Source of the DNA: Sinotaia quadrata
Lineage: Eukaryota; Mollusca; Gastropoda; Architaenioglossa; Viviparidae
Length of the DNA: 64,000 bases
Assembly (NCBI GenBank): GCA_028829895.1
Contig: CM054182.1
Location: 88,351,546 to 88,415,545 of the forward strand
Reading direction: 5' to 3'
The notes beneath the pieces were generated by a model. That model was not told the DNA's origin. It did no database searches and saw only the letters and a list, made by a program, of their open reading frames with translations. Shown piece by piece: positions 36,333 through 47,890 of this stretch (its first letter is position 1; each line of letters starts with the position of its first letter). Made by a program: the position numbers and the translations under genes.

Positions 36333-36960
36333 AAACAGAGGGAGCAGACAAGAAGTAAAAGAGAGAGCGGGAGCGAAAGAAGGCTGGAGAGAGAGAGGAA
36401 GAGATTTGGAACTGATTTCATTATTGGGAAGAAATGAGAGACTGACAGGGGAGAAGAATGAAGAAAGGAGAGGAAGACCAACCTAGAGAGAGAGAGGGTG
36501 TGTGTAATTTTTGGGGGGAGAGAGAAAATGATAAATACGAAACTAGAGAGAGAAACTCATAGAGAGAGGCTACTGGTTGTGGCAAGGAAAAGGAGACACA
36601 GCTAAGGAGATAGAGAAAGGAGACACATCTAAAGAGATAGAGAAAGGAGACACAGCTAAGGAGATAGAGAAGGGGAGACACAGCTAAGGAGATGGAGAAG
36701 GGGAGACGTGAGGATTACAGAAATAAGAATGTGCGAAAGAGAGGAAGCGAGCAAGAGAAGAGAGAGGAAGAAAAGAGAAAGAGAGTGAAAGAAGAGGAAG
36801 AGAGAACAAGGATGGAGAAGGGAGACAAGACTATAGGTTGTAGAGAAAACGAAGGATGAATAAAACAGAACGAAAGCTGGTAGAGAGAAAAACGAAGGAT
36901 ATAAGATAAAGAACGAAAGGCGGTAGAAACAGAACGAGAAAAGACTGAAGGAAAATAAAG
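36333..36960. repeat. purine-rich low-complexity strand
   Basis: The plus strand stays overwhelmingly A and G for about 600 bp past the GA/GACA repeat. It contains a 28-32-bp tandem unit (GGAGACACAGCTAAGGAGAT, four copies, about 36590-36705). Reverse-strand Leu/Ser-rich frames are composition by-products. Confidence 0.88.
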
Positions 36961-36964
36961 CAAG

Positions 36965-39125
36965 TTATACATATATAAGAAAATAAAGATAGAGTTTGAC
37001 TTGGATGTTTTTAAGTAGATGTTTGTAAAGACACATTTAAACCCTAATGTGGCCAACCACACGTCCACTCATACTTCTATCGTGTCAGGTGTCACCAAGT
37101 ATATAAAAATTAAAGGTACTATAAATATTAATAATCATACAAAACAGCTATGAACCCCCAATCCCAACCTGACAAAGACGATGTCAACAAGTTATAGGAA
37201 GAACGCGAATACTTGCAAAGTTAGAGATAGATGAAAATTTTATAGAAATATATTAATGGTGACAGTAAGGTTGTTAGAAAATTAAAATGATGCGAGCACA
37301 TTCTTATAGTTGGTATTTACCTAATGTCCACTATATATATGGCTGTTACATTGTTCAATGGCTCGGTTGATTGTCACATGGACCTAGCAAGAACCAGACG
37401 CAGTGCAGGCTTTGAGTTTTGCATCGATAGAGGAATTCAGTTGGCCATAGTCTGCCCAGAAGAGTGCTCAATAGGGAGCAAGGAGATTGCAGGTATTTGG
37501 CGCGCCAATAGAGTGTCGATTCTTAAACATAGAACATTCTTTTCCTAAATTTCTAGTTAGCACTAAAGAGATAACTTACTCAATAGGCACACGTCATTCA
37601 TGCAGAGGAAATAGGAGGGAAGGGGTTTGTGATAGATGACTGAAAGAAGAAATAGAAAAGAATGGATTAAAATAACAAATATATACATGACTGAATATGT
37701 ATAACTGCACACATGCATAATCATAATTTACTGTACATAGTTCAATCGTACCTTCAAAAATTACTGAACGTTATTGGCAAAAGACATTTATATCAATGGA
37801 GTTCTGGGATAGTTTTATGAACGATGTTTTTCTGACAATGGCAGGAATTAGGGGCTCATTTTCGCATGCACAAAGACAGACTGTGTCAGTCACGTGGTCA
37901 CAGGCTAAATGTCTGGCAAATTATTACAACTTGGCCTACTAGATCGGCCAAGATTTATAATATCGCCAGCGACAGACGTGTAGACGCTATAGAAAAGCTA
38001 ACCAGTATATGTGAAACTCAAGATCTAAAAGTAAGGCATGCTCTGGGGAGTAACAGTGTTAAGGCCCTGATAATATAAAAGATGCATGAAATGTTAGGAG
38101 GCTACCCCTTGTACCTCTACAAAAGTAGAGAGGAAATGAGAGGCAGTAAGATATCAAAAGAAAAGAGGGCAGGGGAGAGTGATTTAGGGCAGTTAAGAGA
38201 AAGAAAGCAGTTATGAGAAAATGTTTTACAGATCTATTCTCAGACACTGACAATGTAACCGAAGTCCAGTCACAGTCAACTTCAACATTTTAATACTTCA
38301 ATTCCTTTGAGTAGTTAATACTTAACTTTTATGCTGGTTAGTTCCTGAATTCCTTTGTTCATCCCGATCACACCAGCATGGTTGTTCGAGTTCCTTAATT
38401 GCTGGGCCCTCGGTTTTTCTGCAGTTTTCGAAGTTTTCACTCCCTGCTCCTTGTGCAATATACATGCATGGCCTTCTTAAGGGCGTTGTAGGGTGGTCGC
38501 TAAATTAAAACTCATCAATTTTCAAATGCTTCATGATGCAGTGATCTGGAGTAATAAGTCGCATATATCGTCACCCACGTCACTCGCCGTGAGTAATGAC
38601 GGATGCTAAGTTTTCAATTAACGGTCTCCCTAAGCGCTCGACAAATCAAATCATCTGCTCTGCATGCCAAGCGATCCAGCGTAGCCCTTAAAGATGCTGG
38701 CCCCAGCTGGCTACCGGTTTGAACCCAGTATTTTTGTGGTTCTTTCATACTGGATTGAGTACATATGCAAAAGCATAGTTTTATTTATTTTTTTTCCTTC
38801 GTGGAAATGAAATTGCATAAAATGTTTTTAAATTTTAATGCGAGATTATACAGTAAGAAATGAAATGCACTCTCTTGCTTTCTGCCTGCAATCACCAGGT
38901 TTGTAATCGATGTTATATAGAGAAAGCATTTAAAGGATGAAACCAAGGATAATCCGGCTGATGAATTCATACCCACTGATAAAGATAAAGTGCTCTCCCA
39001 TCCATTTAGCTCGGGTGTAGATATTTATAAACGTTCTTTAATAAACAACGAGCAATTGTATGCTGGACAATTTTTTTTTTTAAATTGCAGCATAACGCTA
39101 GGACTGCCACTTATGGGCAACAAAG
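36965..39125. other. unique spacer with two unrecognised short frames
   Basis: Plus-strand frames at 37324-37548 (74 codons) and 37866-38078 (70 codons) have protein-like composition but no motif I know and no shared frame. On the reverse strand GGGTTCAAACC near 38715 resembles a box B, without a matching box A. I treat all three as unproven. Confidence 0.35.
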
Positions 39126-39130
39126 GTGAA

Positions 39131-39252
39131 TTATATTTTCGTTATCAGAAAATAAATTATTACATGAGTAGATATTTTCGTTATCAGAAAATAAATTATT
39201 ACATGAGTGGATATTTTCGTTATCAGAAAATAAATTATTACCTGAGTGGATA
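39131..39252. repeat. 39-bp tandem repeat, 3 copies
   Basis: ATATTTTCGTTATCAGAAAA begins at 39133 (approximately), 39172 and 39211. A 142-codon frame (38990-39418) reads it as a 13-residue repeat (FRYQKINYYMSG). Coding is unproven. Confidence 0.93.
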
Positions 39253-39259
39253 TTTGTTT

Positions 39260-40055
39260 TTAATGTTACGTAAAGCTGCTCGCATCATGGAAAGAATGTT
39301 CGAAACTGGGTTAGAAGGAAATCATTTATTTTTTCTACGCCCTTTCCTGGCTATTAAATACACCACTTTCAACAGTCAACGTAGCCCACATATTAGCTAC
39401 AGTTCCATGAATGTTTAATGGGTCGGAAATGGCGGGAAGTTAATAGTGTTCTACTAAACGGGTAACAATGCTGATTTCCAAACGCTGACTAGTAGAATCT
39501 CTTTTCAATAATGTCGTCAGACTTCCACGTGCGTACCATCGACTACAATTTCTATACGTACTAGCGCGAGGAAAAAGTGGTAACAGTTCACTTGTAACTC
39601 ATTTATGAGTGTAGCGCTAAAACTGGAGTATGGAAAGGGAAATCAATCGCACTCAGAAAACATCAATAGTACCGACTGCTTTTTTTTCTATCAATGCATT
39701 TTTTGCCAACATGTATTTCACAATTGCTTTTAAAAATATTAAAATCTAGTTACCAGCATCCCAGCATGTAAGTGTGCAGAACGGCCGGGTGGATGGAAGG
39801 CTTTTCGGTTGAAGTGAGTTGCACATGCGCAAAACTATTCCAAGCAAATAGCTGGCGGCATTGAGCTTCATTAGATCCCTGGGCGTTTATTATTAAGTCA
39901 TTAAGGGAAACTGTGCGTTTTAAATGAGATTGCTGCATCCATTAAGCTAACCTTTAAACATACTTGAAGAATGAGTGCGTTACAATCCAGAACACTATAT
40001 GCATTTGCTAACTGCAAACCAAATTTCCATCTCTTCATTTTGGTGCACATTAAAA
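39260..40055. other. unique spacer
   Basis: No supported feature. Confidence 0.4.
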
Positions 40056-40056
40056 A

Positions 40057-40176
<120 letters not shown>

Positions 40177-40319
40177 CCCTTCCACTCACCAACCTATTTA
40201 CCTGTCCATCAGCATTTTTCTATATTTCTTTACAGATTTTCATATTTATACGTTTGTTTATATTAAATTCTCTTTCTCAAGAGCATCACAGCATACGGTT
40301 CCGACATTTCAGCGTGTAG

Positions 40320-40817
40320 TGACAATTAGTTTTTCCTTATTTAATGCCTCTTGTAACCATAAGTAATGCTCTCTTCTAATGTTAATTAATTTCCTTTTAT
40401 GTCCATAAGTAACGTTCTCTCCTAGCGTTAATTAATGCCCTTTTCAAAACTTCAGTAATGTACCTCTTCTTATCTTAACTAAAACCTTACTAAATTCTAA
40501 TTAATGTCTTTTTCAAAATTTAATTAATGTTTTCAATAGAGTTTTAATTAGTGTTTTCTCAAATAACCTTAATTAATGTCCACAAATAGCCTTACTTAAT
40601 GTTCTATAATAAACGTAATTAATGTCCTCAAATAACTGTAATTAATACCCTCAAATAACCCTAATTAATGTTCCTGAATATAACTTTAACAATGTCTTCA
40701 AATAACCTTATTTGCGTCCTTAAATATCCTTATTTATATAACCGCATTTATTGTCCCCAAAATACCTTAATTAATGTCCTTAAATAACGCTAATAAAAGT
40801 CACATTTTAACCCGTTA
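40320..40817. repeat. old TTAATTAATGTCC minisatellite, unit about 22-25 bp
   Basis: The words CCTTAATTAATGTCC and TCAAATAA recur about 18 times with heavy divergence. After the transposon at 42532 the same vocabulary resumes briefly (ATGTCTCC, TTCATTAACGTCC), so the transposon interrupts this array. Confidence 0.8.
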
Positions 40818-40821
40818 TTAA

Positions 40822-40839
40822 GGTGCTAGTACTACCTAG
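40822..40839 (+). repeat. left terminal inverted repeat
   Basis: GGTGCTAGTACTACCTAG. It matches the reverse complement of the right end at 17 of 18 positions (G versus A at position 4). Confidence 0.9.
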
Positions 40840-41044
40840 AAAATGATGAAAAATCGATTTTTTTGGTTGGTTTACGACAATAGTATATTCTGGTAGCAAA
40901 ATGTCCTAAGTTTAATGTGCACTTCGAATTATATCGCTAAGTCACTTAGTTTTTGAGTTATTGGCATTCAAAGTGTATGCTTGTTTCCCCTTGAGTCAGA
41001 GAAAATGGCAACTTTTGAAGAAAATCAGCATTTTGTAGAGAAGT

Positions 41045-41938
41045 ACAGTTTGAGGTACATCAGTTTCATCAGAGATGTTATACTAAGTGTTTTAAAAAGG
41101 TCTTTGATGATAATCCATATGGAGATGAGCATCCCATTGTAAAGATAGAATGCGTGGGACACGTCCAAACAAAAATGGGCACCCGTCCGGAATCTAAAAA
41201 ATCGGTGTGGAGCTAGATTATTGTAGGTTGGTAAAGCCATTGGTGGAAGAGGAAGACTAACAAATCAGCAAATTGACAAAATTCAGGCCTATTATGGGAA
41301 TGCCATAAGAGGAAATAAAAATAATCTAGTATCATGAGGGGATCTGGGTGGGCTAATCTAGTATCATGAGGGAAGCTGTGGGGGCTATTTACTTCCACAA
41401 GGGTTCAAGTGATGAAAACCCTGTCCCTAACTTTTGCCATGCTTGGTGCACAAACAAAAAAGCTGAGGCAAGAAATGACACTGCAAACTACAAACACAAG
41501 AACAATTTGCCACCAGCAGTTATGGATGAGCTCAAGCCAACTTTCAAAGTCTTAGCTAAAACACAGCTCTTGGAAAAGTGCCTTGAGGGGTACACCCAGA
41601 ACCCAAATGAGAGTTTGAATCATCTAATTTGGAAATTTTGTCCCAAGACAAAAAATCATGGACTTAGAACAGTGGAGACTGCAGTGGCTGTAGCTGTGTG
41701 TTTGTGCAGTTCTGGTTGTGCACCCCTTGGTTACATACTGCAAAGACTGGACATTGTGTCCCGTTGTTTCACGAAACGGTTCTTCGCAGACAGTGACTTA
41801 CTGCAGATCATCACAGCTCAGTGACAGGCTCTGCAGGCAACAAAAGAGTGGAGAATGAGGAAGAGGCAGAGGAGGCTAGGGCTGCAGGAAGATCAAGCAG
41901 AAATGGAGGGTCAGGCTTACTTGGCTGAAGCTCTTTGA
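41045..41938 (+). pseudogene. transposase C-terminal half, frameshifted (Kolobok/Mutator-like)
   Basis: Fragments lie in all three forward frames. Around 41045-41100 a damaged region aligns with the place where this family has its first acidic GDGD-type motif; here it is broken by a 1-base deletion. 41118-41210 reads YGDEHPIVKIECVGHVQTKMG, cut by a stop. 41242-41335 reads GGRGRLTNQQIDKIQAYYGNA and ends at a stop in a 32-bp duplication (41322/41354). The main frame 41366-41824 (152 codons) carries YKHKNNLPPAV, LLEKCLEGYTQ and NPNESLNHLIWKFCPK. Glu-82 of that frame (41609-41611) is the likely last catalytic acid, by family analogy. TGA at 41822 interrupts a basic tail that stays readable to 41938. 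Family membership rests on remembered motifs, not a search. Confidence 0.8.
41322..41372. repeat. 32-bp tandem duplication inside the transposase
   Basis: TAATCTAGTATCATGAGGG occurs at 41322 and 41354. The 32-bp step shifts the frame and contributes to inactivation. Confidence 0.92.
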
Positions 41939-42509
41939 GGCATACTGCAAGAAATGAATCTATTTTTAGGGGTCCTTTTTTTCTCCAAAAAACGACTAGT
42001 ATTAATACTTTTTACATCATAACTTTTTTATTTATCAAGATATCTGCTTGAAATTTGGCATGCTACCAGCTGGTAACATTCTCTTGGGCATGAACTAGAA
42101 TGAGACCTGTACTTTGATAACAGCTTTATTTGCAATTTTTCAAGTAAAGGTGTAAGGCATTGGAATTTAGTGTGTTTTTCCGATGACCATAAAATAAATA
42201 GTATAGGTAGCATACACTCTATTTTAGTTCACGCCCAAGATAATTTTATGAAAATAACATGAAAAAAATCTCAAGGTCCAGGGATGCTTTTATTTTGAGT
42301 TACTGTGTAAAACGTGAGCCCTATATTTTATAACGTTCGCATTTCATTATTTTTTAAATAATTAATTTTAAAAGAAAGTCTATCAAACTTATCACAAAAT
42401 AAATGATTAAACTCTAAACAAGGGACACTGGTGTGATGTTGTGCAAAATTTGAAGCTGATCCATTGAAAAACAGTGATGCGTTGATCAGATACAATTTGG
42501 TACCCCTCG

Positions 42510-42527
42510 CTAGGTAGTACTAGTACC
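42510..42527 (-). repeat. right terminal inverted repeat
   Basis: CTAGGTAGTACTAGTACC on the plus strand, the partner of 40822-40839, immediately followed by TTAA. Confidence 0.9.
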
Positions 42528-42539
42528 TTAATGTCTCCT

Positions 42540-43545
42540 AGCTTTCATTAACGTCCACTGCGTAACATTAAGACTTATATCCTTCTGCCTTAACTGTTAG
42601 AATGACACGCGTACAGGAATTCGGAGGCAATAGACACAAACGATGATATCACACATCTAATTCATTATCAAGTTCTCATCCCAACGGATGATGCAATCCT
42701 GTGTCTAGTGTGAACTTCCCATAACATAATTTAGCTCAGCATCAAATGGACAACCCCCCACCCTCCCCAAGCTTTCGTTTTGTTTGCTTATTGTCATCCC
42801 TTGGGGGAGTGACGAGGTGGGGAGTGGGTGGTGGCAATACTAATGCAAGCTGTAAGCTAAATTCAGCGTCACGTCACCCAGTTGCCAGAGGCACTCAGCG
42901 CTGGTTGAGCGAGAGGTCTGTGATCTGGACTCTCCTTACCATAGTTCATGAGGTCAAGACCAATCCCGGTCCGATCAGTGGAATTTCTCCAGGATAGCAA
43001 ATATTGTCATGTGGATGACGAGAGGATTATGCTTTGTAACGATAGAAGAGTAAATTCGGGCTCTCTAATCCACTGAGGTGACACATTAACAACGCTGGCA
43101 TAATTTCAAGCATGCAAGAATAGAAATGTCAACTTCAAAGTAAGATGCTATGTAACGCGGAGTTGGGGATGGGAGGGGGCGGAATATATGTAAAGAAAAT
43201 TAAATCTTGTTTCACAATTAACTGGACCAAATCCAAGTGAAGCATTTAATGAAATATCCATAGCGCAAGCTCTCGTCATTTCTATCCATCAGACACAAGG
43301 ATTTGTGGCAGTTTACAACCCGAGCGAGATGTAAATAATACGTGTTTGAGTGGGATATAAGAGGAATGAAACTGGAAAAAAATCTATTTATCGTCTGCAG
43401 TTTTACTCTTTATTTAATTCTTTTTTGTAGAACATAAGGAAAGGTAATAACAATTCTCACAAAAACTAATGCCACGAACGCCAGAAATTTTTCACCCACA
43501 CAGCATGGTAATGTGATTTCTCAGACGAGGTAGCAATGTCTTAGT
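42540..43545. other. spacer with one unrecognised frame ending in an NPGP motif
   Basis: The plus-strand frame 42746-42997 (83 codons) ends with EVKTNPGPISG. NPGP (42962-42973), preceded by a hydrophobic LLTIV run, resembles a 2A-like peptide, known from the N-termini of some animal non-LTR retrotransposons. No reverse transcriptase or endonuclease follows; the frame stops eight codons later. It may be a retrotransposon scrap or chance. Confidence 0.25.
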
Positions 43546-43550
43546 ACTGG

Positions 43551-43735
43551 GCAGTCACGTTGGATGTCTTAGTGAGCGAGCCACAGAAAACGTTGGATGT
43601 CTTAGTACTGGGCAGTCACGTTGGATGTCTTAGTGAGCGAGCCACAGAAAACGTTGGATGTCTTAGTACTGGGCAGTCACGTTGGATGTCTTAGTGAGCG
43701 AGCCACAGAAAAGTTGGATGTTTTATAATACTTGG
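43551..43735. repeat. 61-bp higher-order repeat, 3 copies
   Basis: GCAGTCACGTTGGATGTCTT starts at 43551, 43612 and 43673, nearly identical. Each unit contains two diverged copies of the monomer seen in the array to the right. Confidence 0.94.
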
Positions 43736-44150
43736 TGAGCTACGAATAACTTTAGATATCTTAGTACTAGACGATCCACAGAGAACTTTGGATGTCTTAG
43801 TGAGCGAGCCACGGAGAACGTAATATATCTTAGTACTGGGCGAGTTACAGAGAACGTTGGATGTCTTAGTACTGGGCGAGTTACAGAGAACGTTGGATGT
43901 CTTAGTACTATATGAGCCACAGGGAACGTTGGATATCTTAGTACTGGGCGAGTTACAGGGATGTCTTAGTATTAGACGAGCCACTGAGAACGATGGCTGT
44001 CTTAGTACTGGGCAGTCACAGAGAACGTTGGATGTCTTAATACTAGGCGAGCCATGGAGAATGTTCAATGTCTTAATACAGTGCACTCCACAGAGAAAGT
44101 TGAATATTTGAATTCTTGGGCGAGCCAGAGGGAACGTTGGATGGCAACGT
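43736..44150. repeat. diverged minisatellite, unit about 30-36 bp
   Basis: GAACGTTGGATGTCTTAGTA and GGCGAGTTACAGA recur about 12 times with substitutions and indels. Forward and reverse frames through it (84 and 154 codons) are repeat by-products. Confidence 0.9.
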
Positions 44151-44322
44151 TCCACATTTTATAGTCAGGATCTCAACATTCAGGTGACCCCACCAGAAAA
44201 GAATGATCACTTTCTTTCCTACGGTCCAGTTAAAAGAATTAGGACACACATATGTTTCCTGTGTCTCTCACAACATTATTCGTTTCAGAACATGCCTCCG
44301 TTTTCCTTTCTTTTGTGTGTGT

Positions 44323-44343
44323 ATGGTGTGTGTATGTGTGTAT

Positions 44344-44390
<47 letters not shown>

Positions 44391-44397
44391 TGTGTGC
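44323..44397. repeat. (TG)n microsatellite
   Basis: TG repeat with ATG and TATACG interruptions at its left end and one TC near its right end. Confidence 0.96.
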
Positions 44398-44399
44398 TG

Positions 44400-44868
44400 G
44401 AATCTAGAATTATCACACGGCTTTAGTTGACGATTCAGTGTTTTAAGATGAAAATAACGGGCATGAAATTATGTGACTTAAATAACAGTTTTAAGCATAT
44501 TATTTTACTAAGGACCCGGCACCTAGTCCATAAATAAAATCTGCCTTGTTAACTCTACAAAATAAAAACAAAAAACCATTGAATTTTCAAATATATTGTT
44601 TGAAGACAATAAGGTTAATATATTAGAAGTGGATGTCAAATCATATTTACTTACAATTAATTCAGTCCACTTTAGCAATTGTAAGTTAATTTAACTGCAA
44701 TACTTTTGAATGTCTATATATAACTTTCTATTATTCGATGATTTTTACCACTTCACTACACCTATTTATAAGGCTTTAGTCTAAATATTTGACACTATAG
44801 CATATAGCTATATTGTTTGGACTTTGGTATTGCCTGACAACTTCCACACCCAGGGTAATTGCATAATC
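44400..44868. other. AT-rich spacer
   Basis: No supported feature. Confidence 0.4.
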
Positions 44869-44869
44869 A

Positions 44870-46120
44870 GACATTGACGTCACGTATTGTGGTGGAGTAA
44901 ATTTGTCTATCTCTATTTTAAAATTTAATTGCTAAATAAATTGTCAGAGTGACCAAACCTTGGGCACTCCTTACGATGGTATTTTTGTAAGTGTGTCAGT
45001 TGAAGGAAACAACCTCAGTTTAGAATATGCTAGAAAATGCTCATGTAGTCAAACTAGTTCATATTTTAGTATCCAATGGTTATGATTTACGAGAACGAGA
45101 CCAACTAACGGTCTGAGATTGAAACGTTTACCTGCCTTAGAGAATTCTATTCTCTGATCATTTGAATTTGGTGTGGCAAATAAATCTGGTCTTGAAAGGC
45201 AGCCATTAGTTTAATGGGACAAGCAGCCTTTCCTCATTGTGTGATATGAATCTTCTGGTTCACTGGTTATTTGACCATGAGAGATGCAGGAAGCATTTAC
45301 TGCAGTTATAAGTGTAAAACACTAAACTCTATTGATGTATAGTGGCAATGTATGCTGACCACAGTGAGCAATTCTAGTGCAAGGAAGTCACCTAGAAATT
45401 GCTTTTTGTTATACTGCTTGAGGAAGCTGGTATGGTGGGATAAGCATCCAGGCGGGCTTTGAGGGAATAATGGCGTGTTTTGGGGCGTGAGGAGAGAAAA
45501 CATCATGGACAATGAAGTTGTGACTTTGATATGAAAAAGCACATGAAAAAGACAATTGAGGTTTCATCTATACAACATTATGTAGTAGCTTTATTGCTTA
45601 TCTCTGATAACTCCATTACTGTTCTCAGATAAACCTATCCTACGATTTGTTTTGACACTATTGTCAAATTCTATTTTAAGATATAGACTTTGTAGACAAA
45701 ACTATTTGAACATGATTTCATGGAGATAATTGATGTCAAGTAATCTAATTCATTGCATTAGTTATATGTATATTTGATTGTTGATTTAATATATTTATTG
45801 TTTAATTTATTGACCTTCTTACGCATATTGATAACCTTATATCAGACAAGAAAGTGGGTAAATGGGGGCTCACTAAATATTGATTAAAGATTGATTTGTC
45901 TTCTCCTTTAGAAAGAAGGTTTCCACCTAAGGAAATATAGCATGTTGGTAAATGTTGTCTTTAATGTTGTGGAAGAGATAAAATGTTTATAACGCCCGCA
46001 TATCCGCCAAGTGAGAGAGAAAAGTGGCATCTACTGGAGAATTATTAATAGCATAAATTAAGATTCTCAACACTTGTAAATAGTTATGAAAGATTAATTA
46101 ATAATGATAATCATAATAAT
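44870..46120 (-). mobile_element. interspersed repeat, copy C (opposite orientation)
   Basis: The reverse complement matches copies A, B and D. Near 46110 lies the ATT/ATTAATTAAT end; at 45999-46010 is the ATATCCGCCAAG landmark; near 45810 is TTGACCTTCTTACGC. Near 45070-45100 ATCCAATGGTTATGATTTAC and GAACGAGACC match copy D near 51480-51510. Near 44880 TGGTGGAGTAAATTTG matches the far end of D. It is about 1.25 kb and seems complete. There is no open frame of interest; a 78-codon reverse frame (45306-45542) is not conserved in the other copies as far as I can see. Confidence 0.78.
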
Positions 46121-46124
46121 TGAC

Positions 46125-47240
46125 TAAGTGGTGTAGGCGTCACACATATGTTGAGAAAGACATTTACGTACCTAAAGGTCACGTCAAACTGTGACCCCTG
46201 CCAATTAAAATCCGTACAAGCCTTTTGTTTTTTACTCGACCAATGAAAATGCATTCGAAATGGCATTCGTTGACACGGTCAAGGCCAAGGTCCTTTGTCG
46301 TATTCGACATACTGTGAATGTTTTTGCTGACTTCAAAAAGTCTGTAACAGTAGCACTGTGTTGTTTGCTGTGTGCTTTGTGATTTTTGCCTATTGACTTA
46401 ATAGTTGAGTGCTTGTATTCGACAGCACGATGGTTTAGAGTTAGGCCTAGAGTTAGTGTTAGTTTTATTATGTTTATACTTATAATTAAAGAATATATAA
46501 ATTAAACTAACACGTCCTTCAGAGCTATGCTAGCCAGAGTGGGTTTGTTGGCTCTAACTTTGTGAACATTTGAACAGTTTAGAACTGTTAATCTTCTCTG
46601 ATTGGCGATAACACAGCGATATTTTACCCTCGTGACACCAAGTATAGCTGTAGTTTTCCGGAACTCGGATGTCGTTTCTGGTCTATCGTGACCTTTTCTA
46701 CTTCTCTCCCTTGAGAGGTCACCTTAGAAAGCTGGCTCTTTATACAGTCCACCTGCAACTTGCCCGTGCTTGAAGAACGAAGGCAAAAAGATTCACCTTG
46801 TTTTTGACCTCGTTATCAAGTGGAGCGCACCTGGATGTGCTTGAGCTAGGAATCGTTAAATTAATCAACAAAAATTCCGACAAGGATACGGAAAATGAAG
46901 AGTCATTCAAAAGAATAGAATATAAGAAAACATGAAGAGTTAAGCGCTCTTAGAAAATTCTTTGGAATGCTGTTTATAACTGTTTGTTAAAAATCAGTGG
47001 AGAGACTGGGAAACATATCAACTAAATTGTAATATGTTTGATATTTCAGTACTCGTTCTGTTATGCAAATATATGTTTTTTCTTTCGGACAAAACTTACT
47101 TAAAGTTTACATTTTCATTGTAGAGATTTCCTCCGCATTATTTATACGCACACCTTATACACGCATTTGACTGTCGGCTTCAACTCAGGCTGCAAGCGTG
47201 CAAGTCAAAGTCGATTGTTCTGGATGCGTTCAAGATAGCC
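46125..47240. other. unique spacer
   Basis: Non-repetitive; short AAGGCCAAGGTC and TTAGGCCTAGAGTTAG words only. No gene recognised. Confidence 0.45.
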
Positions 47241-47245
47241 AAATC

Positions 47246-47468
47246 CAGGTTGGATGCATTTAAGTTTTGATGGTTCATTCTAGGTTGGATGCATTCAAGT
47301 TGATGGTTCAATCCAGGTTGTATGCATTCAAGTTTTGATGGTTCATTCTAGGTTGGATGCATTCAAGTTGATGGTTCAATCCAGGTTGTATGCATTCAAG
47401 TTTTGATGGTTCATTCTAGGTTGGATGCATTCAAGTTGATGGTTCAATCCAGGCTGGATGCGTTCAAA
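47246..47468. repeat. 33/35-bp dimeric minisatellite (68-bp unit)
   Basis: Two monomer types alternate: GGTTGGATGCATTCAAGTTG with a short form and GCATTCAAGTTTTGATGG with a long form. About three 68-bp dimers plus partial flanks. Confidence 0.92.
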
Positions 47469-47549
47469 TTCACTGTTGAGATGAAGAAATATAAAATTTA
47501 TAAATTCTGTTCACAAAAGATATTAACCACCATCATTAACTTCAATAGC

Positions 47550-47790
47550 CGGTGAGCAGTAGTAGTAGTAGTAGTAATAGTAGCAGTAGAAATAGTTGTA
47601 TTAGTAGAGATTGGAGGAGAGTTGTACTAATAGTTGTGGATGTAGTAGTAATAGTTGTTTTGATATAGTGTTTTCGATGCCCTACAAACAGAGATATGGT
47701 ATAAGTAGTAGTAGTTGTAAAATACTAGTTGAAGCACTGACAACATTAATGAAATTATTTCGTTAGTAGCAGTAGTACCGGTAGTTGAAG
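47550..47790. repeat. AGT/GTA-rich trinucleotide region
   Basis: A perfect AGT run near 47557-47575 followed by interrupted GTAGT and AGTTGT words. Confidence 0.8.
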
Positions 47791-47823
47791 TAGTATTTAT
47801 TATTTGTTGGATTAGTCGCGCTT

Positions 47824-47890
47824 TGTGTGTGTGTGTGTGTGTGGTGTATGTATGTGTGTGTGTGTTTATGTATGTGTGTGTGTATATATA
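47824..47890. repeat. interrupted (TG)n
   Basis: Three TG blocks separated by TATGTA-type interruptions. Confidence 0.92.

Larger units (their letters stand above)
40818..42531 (+). mobile_element. TTAA-flanked DNA transposon, Kolobok/Mutator-like, 1.7 kb, decayed
   Basis: Both ends are TTAA (40818-40821 and 42528-42531), followed inward by 18-bp inverted repeats. Between them lies a degraded transposase C-terminus on the plus strand with about 200 bp of 5' and 590 bp of 3' non-coding sequence. TTAA duplications are typical of the Kolobok and piggyBac superfamilies. The protein resembles the metazoan family usually labelled 'Mutator-like transposase', not piggyBac, and Mutator elements normally give 8-11-bp duplications. 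Kolobok is therefore my preferred assignment. The N-terminal transposase half is missing, so this copy is internally deleted and inactive. Confidence 0.82.

Noticed and set aside
40818..42531. piggyBac element, based on the TTAA ends
   Set aside because: The protein motifs do not resemble piggyBac, and the ends lack the usual CCC...GGG start.
44870..46120. Solo LTR interpretation of the four-copy family
   Set aside because: Ends do not show the TG...CA pattern, one end is an ATT microsatellite, and no internal retrotransposon region is nearby. It remains possible only if better boundaries are found.
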